A stretch of DNA of 64,000 nucleotides, from NCBI RefSeq assembly GCF_029963765.1, contig NZ_JALBYU010000001.1:186001-250000 (forward strand), in the 5' to 3' direction. Below the pieces are notes generated by a model. It worked only from the letters and a program-made list of their open reading frames with translations, did not search any database and was not told the DNA's origin. The number at the start of each line of letters is the position of its first letter. Positions within the stretch are counted from its first letter, which is position 1. Positions 15,855 to 24,901 of this stretch are shown piece after piece. A program made the position numbers and the translations under genes. This DNA is from Pseudomonas sp. UYIF39 (GTDB lineage: Bacteria; Pseudomonadota; Gammaproteobacteria; Pseudomonadales; Pseudomonadaceae).

Positions 15855-17126
15855 TTACTCCACAAACAGGGTGGCGGGTTGTTCGAGCAAGCCACGAATG
15901 GCCTGGATGAATTGCGCCGCGTCCATGCCATCGACCACGCGGTGATCGAAGGAGCTGGAGAGGTTCATCATCTTGCGAATCACGATCTGGCCTTTGACGA
16001 CCATCGGGCGTTCGACGATTTTGTTGACGCCCACGATCGCCACTTCCGGCAGGTTCAGCACCGGGGTGCTGACGATACCGCCCAAGGCGCCGAGGCTGGT
16101 CAGGGTGATGGTCGAACCGGACAATTCATCGCGGCTGGCCTTGCCAATGCGCGCGGCGGTGGCCAGACGGGAGATCTCGGCGGCGCTGTCCCACAGGCTG
16201 CGGGTTTCGGCGTGACGGACCACCGGCACCATCAAACCGATGTCGGCTTGGGTGGCGATGCCCACGTGCACCGCGCCGAGGCGGGTGATGACCTGCGCTT
16301 CGTCGTCGTAACGGGCGTTGATTTGCGGGAAGTCGCGCAGGGCAACGACCAGTGCGCGGACCAGGAATGGCAGCAAGGTCAGCTTGCCGCGGGTCGCGCC
16401 GTGTTTTTCGTTCAGATGAGTGCGCAGTTCTTCCACGGCGGTGACGTCGATTTCTTCGACGTAACTGAAGTGAGCAGCGCGCTGAGTGGCGTCCTGCATA
16501 CGCTGGGCGATCTTGCGGCGCATGCCGATGACCGGGATTTGTTCTTCGTCGTTACGCTGGGTGTAAGCGGCGGAAATGGTCGATTGCGGCTGCTGACCCT
16601 GGGCCAGATAGGCGTCGAGGTCTTCGTGCAGCACGCGACCGGCAGGGCCGGTGCCACGCACCAGACGCAACTGGATGCCGAGGTCCAGTGCATGTTTGCG
16701 CACGGCCGGGGAGGCCAGCGGACGCTCATCAGCATCGCGAGCAACCATCGGACCTTGGCATACGGCAGCTCGCGGTGCCGGAGAAACGACCGGTTTGCTT
16801 TCAACTACGGCTGCAACTTTCGGCGCCGCAACCGGCGCTTCTTTAACAGGCGCAGGCTGAGCCGACTCTTTAACGTTGCCCGCGCCTTCGACTTCAATGC
16901 TGATCAGGATGCTGCCAACCGCCATGACTTCGCCGGGCACACCGCCCAGCGCAATCACCTTGCCGTTCACCGGCGACGGGATGTCGACCATTGCCTTGTC
17001 AGTCATGACATCGGCGAGTACCTGATCTTCGACGACCATGTCGCCAACTTTGACGTGCCAAACCGACAATTCAACTTCTGCAATGCCTTCACCAATGTCC
17101 GGCATTTTAATAACGTGCGTGCCCAT
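15855..17126 (-). CDS. bkdB: Dihydrolipoyl transacylase (E2) of branched-chain keto acid dehydrogenase
   Basis: Core enzyme of 423 residues. Domains in order: one lipoyl domain (about 1-78, lipoylated Lys in VMTDKAMVDIPSP), an Ala/Pro/Val-rich flexible linker, a peripheral-subunit binding domain (about 135-175, ASPAVRKHALDLGI ... GPAGRVLHEDLDAYL) and the catalytic acyltransferase domain with SSSFDHRVVDGMDAAQF near the C-terminus. It transfers branched acyl groups to CoA. It abuts bkdA2 with no gap and is followed by lpdV. Confidence 0.96.
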   Translation of the reverse strand: MGTHVIKMPDIGEGIAEVELSVWHVKVGDMVVEDQVLADVMTDKAMVDIPSPVNGKVIALGGVPGEVMAVGSILISIEVEGAGNVKESAQPAPVKEAPVAAPKVAAVVESKPVVSPAPRAAVCQGPMVARDADERPLASPAVRKHALDLGIQLRLVRGTGPAGRVLHEDLDAYLAQGQQPQSTISAAYTQRNDEEQIPVIGMRRKIAQRMQDATQRAAHFSYVEEIDVTAVEELRTHLNEKHGATRGKLTLLPFLVRALVVALRDFPQINARYDDEAQVITRLGAVHVGIATQADIGLMVPVVRHAETRSLWDSAAEISRLATAARIGKASRDELSGSTITLTSLGALGGIVSTPVLNLPEVAIVGVNKIVERPMVVKGQIVIRKMMNLSSSFDHRVVDGMDAAQFIQAIRGLLEQPATLFVE

Positions 17127-18185
17127 TCAGACCTCCATAACCCGATGCAAAGCCGCGCCCACTCGGGACGGGCCAGGGAAATACGCCCACTCTTGTGCGT
17201 GCGGGTAGGGAGTGTCCCAACCGGTGACGCGTTCGATAGGCGCTTCCAGGTAGTGGAAGCAGTGCTCTTGCACCAAGGCGACCAGTTCGGCGCCGAAACC
17301 GCAGGTGCGGGTCGCTTCATGAACGATCACGCAGCGGCCGGTTTTCTTCACTGACTTGACGATGGTGTCCAGGTCCAGCGGCCACAGGCTGCGCAGGTCG
17401 ATGACTTCAGCGTCGATGCCGGTTTCTTCAGCCGCAACTTGCGACACGTAAACGGTGGTGCCGTAAGTCAGGATGGTCACGTCCTTGCCCGGACGGGTAA
17501 TCGCGGCGACGTCCAGCGGCACGGTGTAGTAACCGTCAGGCACTTGTGCAGCCGGGTGTTTCGACCACGGGGTTACCGGACGTTCGTGGTGACCATCGAA
17601 CGGGCCGTTGTACAGGCGTTTTGGCTCGAGGAAGATCACCGGGTCATCGTTTTCGATGGAGGCGATCAACAAGCCTTTGGCGTCGTAAGGGTTGGACGGC
17701 ATGACCGTGCGCAAACCGCAGACCTGGGTGAACATCGCTTCGATGCTCTGGCTGTGGGTCTGGCCGCCGTAGATGCCGCCGCCGCAAGGCATGCGCAGAG
17801 TCATCGGTGCTGTGAACTCGCCGGCCGAGCGATAACGCAGGCGGGCGGCTTCGGAAATGATCTGGTCCGACGCCGGGTAAACATAATCGGCGAACTGAAT
17901 CTCGGCCACTGGCCGCAGACCGTAGGCGCCCATGCCGACGGCGACGCCGACGATGCCGCTTTCGGAGATCGGCGCATCGAACACCCGGGAAGTGCCGTAC
18001 TTGTTCTGCAGGCCTTCGGTGCAACGGAACACGCCGCCGAAGTAGCCGACGTCCTGGCCGAACACCACGACGTTGTCGTCACGCTCAAGCATCACATCCA
18101 TGGCCGAGCGCAGGGCCTGGATCATGGTCATGGTGGTCGTGGTCATGGCGGTTTCCAACTCGATTTTATTGTTGTGATCGTTCAT
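17127..18185 (-). CDS. bkdA2: 2-oxoisovalerate dehydrogenase E1 beta subunit
   Basis: Beta subunit of the thiamine diphosphate-dependent E1 that decarboxylates keto acids from Val, Leu and Ile. Recognised by MTMIQALRSAMDVML, VVVFGQDVGYFGGVFRCTEG, MPCGGGIYGGQTHSQS and VIDLRSLWPLDLDTI. Two starts are possible: the ATG at 18185 (352 residues, GGGGA upstream) or the ATG at 18146 (339 residues), which matches the length I recall for P. putida BkdA2. I list the longer one. It follows bkdA1 with one intervening base. Confidence 0.95.
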   Translation of the reverse strand: MNDHNNKIELETAMTTTTMTMIQALRSAMDVMLERDDNVVVFGQDVGYFGGVFRCTEGLQNKYGTSRVFDAPISESGIVGVAVGMGAYGLRPVAEIQFADYVYPASDQIISEAARLRYRSAGEFTAPMTLRMPCGGGIYGGQTHSQSIEAMFTQVCGLRTVMPSNPYDAKGLLIASIENDDPVIFLEPKRLYNGPFDGHHERPVTPWSKHPAAQVPDGYYTVPLDVAAITRPGKDVTILTYGTTVYVSQVAAEETGIDAEVIDLRSLWPLDLDTIVKSVKKTGRCVIVHEATRTCGFGAELVALVQEHCFHYLEAPIERVTGWDTPYPHAQEWAYFPGPSRVGAALHRVMEV

Positions 18186-18186
18186 G

Positions 18187-19607
<1,421 letters not shown>

Positions 19608-20096
19608 ATGCGCAAACTGGACCGTACCGATATCGGCATTTTGAACAGCCTTCAGGAGAACGCGCGCATCACCAATGCCGACCTCGCACGCTCGGTCAAC
19701 CTGTCTCCAACCCCGTGCTTCAACCGGGTCAAGGCGATGGAAGAGTTGGGCTTGATTCGTGAGCAAGTGACGCTGCTGGATGCCGAGCTGCTGGGGCTGC
19801 ATGTGAACGTGTTCATTCACGTCAGCCTGGAAAAACAGGTGGAGGAGGCGTTGCAGCACTTCGAGGAAGCGATCTCGGATCGCCCGGAAGTGATGGAGTG
19901 CTACTTGATGGCCGGCGACCCGGACTATTTGATCCGGGTGCTGGTGCCGACCATTCAGTCGCTGGAGCGCTTCATGATGGACTTCCTCACCAAAGTCCCC
20001 GGCGTCGCCAACATCCGTTCGAGCTTTGCACTCAAGCAGGTGCGCTATAAAACTGCGCTGCCGTTGCCGGCCAACGGGCTGACCCTCAACAACTAA
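19608..20096 (+). CDS. bkdR: Lrp/AsnC-family activator of the bkd operon
   Basis: Regulator of 162 residues: N-terminal winged helix ([30 protein letters not shown] shown in its HTH part) and a C-terminal RAM effector domain ([20 protein letters not shown] ... [18 protein letters not shown]). BkdR of P. putida activates bkdA1A2BlpdV when branched-chain amino acids are present. Gene position, divergent from bkdA1, is the same here. Confidence 0.94.
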   Translation: MRKLDRTDIGILNSLQENARITNADLARSVNLSPTPCFNRVKAMEELGLIREQVTLLDAELLGLHVNVFIHVSLEKQVEEALQHFEEAISDRPEVMECYLMAGDPDYLIRVLVPTIQSLERFMMDFLTKVPGVANIRSSFALKQVRYKTALPLPANGLTLNN

Positions 20097-20109
20097 ACGC
20101 AAACCCCCT

Positions 20110-20226
20110 GTAGCAGCTGTCGAGCACCGCGAGGCAGCGTTCGGCTGCGAAGCAGTCGTAGAACCTGAAAACCCGTTCCTTCAGGTAAACCTCGGACGCA
20201 GCCTCGCGGTGCTCGACAGCTGCTAC
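20110..20226. repeat. Inverted REP pair between bkdR and MBL gene
   Basis: Two perfectly complementary 26-base arms (20110-20135 and 20201-20226, beginning GTAGCAGCTGTCGAGCACCG) separated by 65 bp. The pair occupies the convergent gap and can form a long hairpin that would stop transcription from both sides. Confidence 0.85.
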
Positions 20227-20236
20227 GAGGGGAAAC

Positions 20237-21100
20237 TCAGAGTCTGTTGATCGGGATTTTCAGGTAAGTCACGCCATTGCCCTCGGCCGGCGGCAAATTT
20301 CCCGCCCGCACATTCACCTGGATCGCTGGCAGCAACAGCGTCGGCATGCCCAACCCCGCATCGCGCTGGGTGCGCATGGCGACGAACGCGGCTTCGTCGA
20401 TACCGTCATGCATGTGAATGTTGCTTTTGCGCTGTTCGCCCACCGTGCTCATGCACTGCGGTTCACGACCCTCAGGCGGGTAATCGTGGCAGACATAAAG
20501 TCTCACGCCGGCAGGGAAAGCCAGCAATTTGCGAATCGAGGCAAACATCTGGTTGGCGTTGCCGCCGGGAAAGTCGCAGCGCGCGGTGCCCACGTCCGGC
20601 ATGAACAGCGTATCGCCCACCAAAATCACATCGCTGTCGATCAGATAGGCCATGTCCGCTGGCGTATGGCCGGGAACATGCAGCGCCGTGGCTTTCAGAT
20701 TGCCGATGCGGAACGATTCGTCCGGCGCGAACAGATGGTCGAACTGCGAACCATCACTGCGAAATTCCGGCTCAAGGTTGAACAGGGTCTTGAACACGCC
20801 CTGAACCTTGCTGATCGACTGACCAATCGCAATCTTCCCGCCCAGTTCCCGACGCAGATAAGGCGCGGCGGAAAGGTGATCGGCATGGGCGTGGGTTTCC
20901 AGCAGCCATTGCACTTGCAACTGATGCTCACGAACGAAGGCGATGATCTTGTCGGCCTGGACGGTGGCGGTCCGTCCGGCGGCGGGGTCGTAGTCGAGCA
21001 CCGGGTCGACGATCGCGCATTGACCGCCATCGTGTTCGTAGATCACGTAGCTGTAGGTCGACGAGGCAGGGTCTAAAAAAGCTTCAATCAAGGCGGACAT
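20237..21100 (-). CDS. Blh-like MBL-fold persulfide dioxygenase
   Basis: Metallo-beta-lactamase-fold enzyme of 287 residues. The motif THAHADHLSAAPYL supplies the metal ligands HxHxDH; VPGHTPADMAYLI, VGDTLFMPDVGTARCDFPGG and CHDYPPEGREP complete the mononuclear iron site of the ETHE1/Blh type. This class oxidises glutathione persulfide to sulfite. The divergent TauE/SafE exporter could then remove the sulfite. Unlike many Blh loci there is no BigR repressor gene next to it and no fused rhodanese domain. Confidence 0.87.
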   Translation of the reverse strand: MSALIEAFLDPASSTYSYVIYEHDGGQCAIVDPVLDYDPAAGRTATVQADKIIAFVREHQLQVQWLLETHAHADHLSAAPYLRRELGGKIAIGQSISKVQGVFKTLFNLEPEFRSDGSQFDHLFAPDESFRIGNLKATALHVPGHTPADMAYLIDSDVILVGDTLFMPDVGTARCDFPGGNANQMFASIRKLLAFPAGVRLYVCHDYPPEGREPQCMSTVGEQRKSNIHMHDGIDEAAFVAMRTQRDAGLGMPTLLLPAIQVNVRAGNLPPAEGNGVTYLKIPINRL

Positions 21101-21260
21101 GGTGGCCGTTTCTTTCTGGACAAGTCATGAGGGTAGTTTCATTTTCCCTACGCTGACCAGCCCGCATCAATTCAATTAATGAAAAAAGCTGTGCGGGATC
21201 TATCCTGTCAGTCATCGATACCGGGCGCTCCCGGCTTTTTTCGCAGATCACGAGTGTTTT

Positions 21261-22067
21261 ATGTTGCTGGCGAGTTTTTTTGGCGTGGTGATGGGGTTGG
21301 TACTCGGTTTGACCGGGGCCGGTGGCGGCATTCTTGCGGTGCCGGCGCTGGTATTGGGGTTGGGCTGGACCATGACGCAAGCCGCGCCGGTCGCACTGTT
21401 CGCGGTGGGCAGTGCGGCGGCTGTCGGCGCCATTGACGGGTTGCGCCATGGCCTGGTGCGCTACCGCGCAGCGTTGCTGATCGCCCTGCTGGGGGCGATT
21501 TTTTCGCCGATCGGCATCTACTTCGCCCATCAGTTGCCGGAAAAAATCCTGATGATCCTGTTCAGTCTGCTGATGGTCATGGTGGCCTGGCGGATGCTGC
21601 GTCGTGAGCGCCAGGACGAAGGTCCAAGCGACCACGGCCACGCCAATTGGGGCCAGAAGAACTGCATGCTCGATCAACAGACCGGGCGTTTCTCCTGGAC
21701 CGCCAAGTGCACCGCGACCCTCGCGGCTCTGGGCGCTGTGACCGGTGTGGTCTCCGGGCTGCTCGGGGTGGGCGGCGGCTTCCTGATCGTTCCGGCGTTC
21801 AAGCAGCTGACCGATGTGCAGATGCGCGGAATCGTCGCCACTTCCTTGATGGTGATCAGCCTGATTTCCGCCATCGGCGTGATCGGCGCGCTTCACGCCG
21901 GGGTGCGAATCGACGGTTTGGGCGTGGCGTTTATCGTCACAAGCATCGTCGGCATGATCATTGGCCGAAAGCTTTGCGCGCGAGTCCCGGCCCGAGGATT
22001 GCAAATCAGCTTCGCCAGCATCTGTGTCGTGGTCGCCGCTTACATGCTGTTCAGAGCGGGCGTCTAG
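21261..22067 (+). CDS. TauE/SafE-family sulfite/organosulfonate exporter
   Basis: Inner-membrane protein of 268 residues with eight or so hydrophobic helices. The two family repeats are visible as GLTGAGGGILAVPALVLG and GLLGVGGGFLIVPAF. The central cytoplasmic loop carries HGHANWGQKNCMLDQQTG. It is divergent from the Blh-like persulfide dioxygenase, fitting a detoxification pair in which persulfide is oxidised to sulfite and the sulfite is exported. The substrate is inferred from that pairing. Confidence 0.87.
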   Translation: MLLASFFGVVMGLVLGLTGAGGGILAVPALVLGLGWTMTQAAPVALFAVGSAAAVGAIDGLRHGLVRYRAALLIALLGAIFSPIGIYFAHQLPEKILMILFSLLMVMVAWRMLRRERQDEGPSDHGHANWGQKNCMLDQQTGRFSWTAKCTATLAALGAVTGVVSGLLGVGGGFLIVPAFKQLTDVQMRGIVATSLMVISLISAIGVIGALHAGVRIDGLGVAFIVTSIVGMIIGRKLCARVPARGLQISFASICVVVAAYMLFRAGV

Positions 22068-22277
22068 CGAGTACCGGTTCCTGTGGACGCCAGTCCGTTC
22101 CACAGGCGTACACCTTAAGTTCCGGGCCTCGCCGACGGACGGTCTTACACCGAACTTGCCGCGCATCACCGGCCACTCCAAAGCACTTCAAAACCGCCTC
22201 CAAGGCAGCGTATGACGCCGCCGGTCAGGTTTCGATAATCGCCTCCGACATCCAGTCCCCCCGCTGCGGAGCGCGTC

Positions 22278-23462
22278 ATGCACAACAATAAGAACTTCAA
22301 GCATCGTTTCTTGCCTGCCTTCATCGCCAGTCTGTCGACCCTCGGTTTGAGCTCGATGGCCCAGGCCGAGATCGTGCTGTACGACAAGGACCAGACCACG
22401 TTTTCCACCGACGGCTACATCAACGCCTTCTATGTGAACAGCAAAGTGGACCGTGCCGGCGACCAGTTCGACCGGCGACAGGCGCGTGTGAAGATGGGGT
22501 TTCTGCCCAACTATCTGGGCTTCAACATGAGCAAGCAGGTCGATGACCTCAAGCTCGGCGCCCGATCCTCCTTCTGGGTGACCATTAACGACAGCCAAAC
22601 CAACGGCACCGACACCGCCATCGACGTGCGGCAGTTCTACGGCACCGTGGCCAACCCGGAGTGGGGCGAAGTGCTGATCGGCAAGGACTTCGGCCTGTTC
22701 GCCCGTTCCAACATTCTGCTGGATGAAATGCTCGCCGGTTACGGCCAGGTCAGCGATACCCTGGGGCTGGTGGACGGTGGCGGGGTGTCGTTCGGCAACA
22801 TCGGCACGGGTTATCCCTATCCGTTCCCGACTTCACAGATCACCTACCGCACGCCGGTGATGGAAGGTTTGAGGGTGGCCGTGGGGATCATGGACCCGGT
22901 GGACACCAACGACAGCAGTCCGACAGGCAAGGCTTACCAGGAGAACCCGCGTACCGAGAGCGAGATCACCTATCAGTTCGACCTCGCCGGGGCAAAGATC
23001 TACAGCTGGGTCAACGGCAGCTACCAGACGTCGGACAATACCGATTCCACCGTCCAGTCCGTCACCTCCAAAGGCGTCGGCTACGGTGTGCAAGCGAAGA
23101 TGGGTGGGCTGTCGCTCACCGGCTCCGGCTTCCAGGCCAAGGGCATCAACCCGTTCTTCACCAACAACGCCGGCGAACCGACCCTGCGCAACGTCGACAG
23201 TGACGGTTACCTGCTGCAGGGCTCCTACAAACTGGGCAAGAACCGGCTGGCCTTGTCTTACGGCAAGACCAACGACGATGGGAATGGCGTGGTCGGCAGC
23301 GGCGCGGACTACGAAACACGCGGCATCGCGCTGTTCCATGACGTCAACGACAACCTCAAGCTGGTGGCCGAGTACAACCAGTTCGCGATTAACGGCCATG
23401 ACACCAATGCCCAGAACGAAGACACCGACACCTTTGCGGTGGGGGCGGTACTGACCTGGTAA
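22278..23462 (+). CDS. Gram-negative trimeric-type porin
   Basis: Outer-membrane beta-barrel of 394 residues. A signal peptide (about 1-30, ending AQA) is followed by alternating amphipathic strands. The protein ends in ...FAVGAVLTW, with the aromatic last residue needed for barrel assembly. It resembles the general porin (Porin_4) family, not OprD. The first codons contain AACAATAAGAA (22284-22294), matching the AAnAAnAA signal bound by Crc/Hfq, so catabolite repression is plausible. Substrate unknown. It lies just before the quinoprotein locus but is separated from it by a long inverted repeat. Confidence 0.85.
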   Translation: MHNNKNFKHRFLPAFIASLSTLGLSSMAQAEIVLYDKDQTTFSTDGYINAFYVNSKVDRAGDQFDRRQARVKMGFLPNYLGFNMSKQVDDLKLGARSSFWVTINDSQTNGTDTAIDVRQFYGTVANPEWGEVLIGKDFGLFARSNILLDEMLAGYGQVSDTLGLVDGGGVSFGNIGTGYPYPFPTSQITYRTPVMEGLRVAVGIMDPVDTNDSSPTGKAYQENPRTESEITYQFDLAGAKIYSWVNGSYQTSDNTDSTVQSVTSKGVGYGVQAKMGGLSLTGSGFQAKGINPFFTNNAGEPTLRNVDSDGYLLQGSYKLGKNRLALSYGKTNDDGNGVVGSGADYETRGIALFHDVNDNLKLVAEYNQFAINGHDTNAQNEDTDTFAVGAVLTW

Positions 23463-23485
23463 CCCTGTAGCGACGCCGCTTACCC

Positions 23486-23607
23486 GTGGCGAGGGGACTT
23501 GTCGGAACGCCGCATCGCCCCGTTGGGTCGCGCAGCGGCCCCCTTCGGTTGCGCATCGACCGCAGGGGCCTGCTGCGCAGTCCAACGGGGACAAGTCCCC
23601 TCGCCAC
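23486..23607. repeat. Inverted repeat after porin gene
   Basis: 17-base arms GTGGCGAGGGGACTTGT (23486-23502) and its complement (23591-23607), with further partial pairing inside (CCCCGTTGG / CCAACGGGG). This is another Pseudomonas intergenic palindrome family, likely also serving as the porin terminator. Confidence 0.8.
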
Positions 23608-23655
23608 AAGGGTTCGACCGTCACAATTGTACTCATCCCATCGAAGCGCCTACCC

Positions 23656-23669
23656 GCTACCCAAGTAGC
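23656..23669. promoter_or_regulatory. Palindrome upstream of nosP related to the ped/pqq element
   Basis: GCTACCCAAGTAGC is an inverted repeat (GCTAC/GTAGC) ending 66 bp before the nosP start. It resembles the TACYAAGGNANTA element shared by the quinoprotein promoters, but with an extra base in the centre, so it is a weaker member. Confidence 0.35.
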
Positions 23670-23734
23670 ATACGTCGCAGCTCACAGGCTTCGTACACTC
23701 GTGCCTCATACATGCGCACCTGCGGGAGGCGACG

Positions 23735-24901
23735 ATGCAGCAGGTCCAGAGTGATGAAGGTGTGGTCAGTGCAATGTCCCAGGCCACCGATGCCCAGCAA
23801 GTGGCGCAGGAGCTGGCGCGACAACTGTTGCACCCGCACTTGGGCTTCGTGCTGTTCTTCTGTTCCGCCGAGTACGATTTGCAGGCGCTGGGCCAGGCCT
23901 TGCAGCAAAGCTTCGGTGGTATTCGCCTGGTCGGTTGCACCAGCGCCGGGGAAATCACGCCCTTGGGCTATGGCCGCAACTGCGTGACGGCGGTGGGCTT
24001 CGACCATCGGCATTTCTCCATCGACGCCGAACTGATCTCTGAGATGGAGCGCTTCAGCCTGATCGACGCCCAGCAAATGGTCGAGCGACTGGTCGGTGGC
24101 TGTCGCAGCAACACCCAGGCGCCGATCAAGGGCAACAGCTTTGCCCTGACCCTGCTCGATGGCTTGTCCAGTCGTGAAGAAATGGTCCTCGCGGCCCTGA
24201 GCGCGGCGTTGGGCGATATCCCGCATTTCGGCGGTTCGGCCGGCGACGACAATTACCTGACACACACCCATGTCTATTTTAATGGCGAGTTCCACAGCGG
24301 CGCGGCGGTGGTGGTGCTGGTCAATACCTGGCTGGATTTCGAGGTGTTCACCACTCACCACATCCTGCCTCGGGCGGAAAAACTGGTGGTCACCGGAGCC
24401 GACAGCGCCTCGCGCCGGGTATTCGAACTCAACGCCGAACCCGCCGCCGAGGAGTACGCCCGGCACATCGGTGTACCGGTGGCGGAGCTCGATCATCGGA
24501 TCTTCGCCGCGCACCCTTTGGCCGTGCGGATCAACGATCAGTATTACGTGCGGGCAATCCAGCAGGTTCACCCGGACCTGAGCCTGAGTTTCTACTGCGC
24601 GGTGGAAAACGGCATCGTCCTCACCGTCATGACGCCCGGCCCGATGCTGCCGAATCTGCAAACCCTGTTCGAAGGCTTGCAGGAGCGCCTCGGCGATCTG
24701 TTGCTGACCATCGGCTGCGACTGCTTTCTCAGGCGTCTGGAACTGGAAGACGGCGGCAATCTGGAGCAGATCGGAACGTTTTTGCGTGACCAACGGGTGA
24801 TGGGTTTCAACACCTACGGAGAACAGTTCAATGGCATGCACATCAACCAGACCTTCACCGGGGTTGCCATTGCCCGAGGCCGGTCCCCTGGACATCGCTG
24901 A
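23735..24901 (+). CDS. nosP: FIST-domain nitric oxide sensor
   Basis: Cytoplasmic protein of 388 residues with an N-terminal FIST domain (about 20-220: GFVLFFCSAEYDLQAL, RLVGCTSAGEITPLGY, HFGGSAGDDNYL) and a FIST-C domain (about 225-370: YARHIGVPVAEL, HPLAVRINDQYYVRAI, VIGCDCFLRRLELE-like). In P. aeruginosa and relatives the heme protein NosP binds NO and inhibits the kinase NahK encoded next to it. The same gene pair and order are seen here. The heme-binding His is not assignable with certainty from sequence alone. Confidence 0.85.
   Translation: MQQVQSDEGVVSAMSQATDAQQVAQELARQLLHPHLGFVLFFCSAEYDLQALGQALQQSFGGIRLVGCTSAGEITPLGYGRNCVTAVGFDHRHFSIDAELISEMERFSLIDAQQMVERLVGGCRSNTQAPIKGNSFALTLLDGLSSREEMVLAALSAALGDIPHFGGSAGDDNYLTHTHVYFNGEFHSGAAVVVLVNTWLDFEVFTTHHILPRAEKLVVTGADSASRRVFELNAEPAAEEYARHIGVPVAELDHRIFAAHPLAVRINDQYYVRAIQQVHPDLSLSFYCAVENGIVLTVMTPGPMLPNLQTLFEGLQERLGDLLLTIGCDCFLRRLELEDGGNLEQIGTFLRDQRVMGFNTYGEQFNGMHINQTFTGVAIARGRSPGHR

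Noticed and set aside
14457..17354. 965-codon open frame on the plus strand opposite lpdV and bkdB
   Set aside because: It is fully antisense to two certain genes, has no recognisable domain and has a His/Gln/Arg-rich composition typical of high-GC shadow frames.
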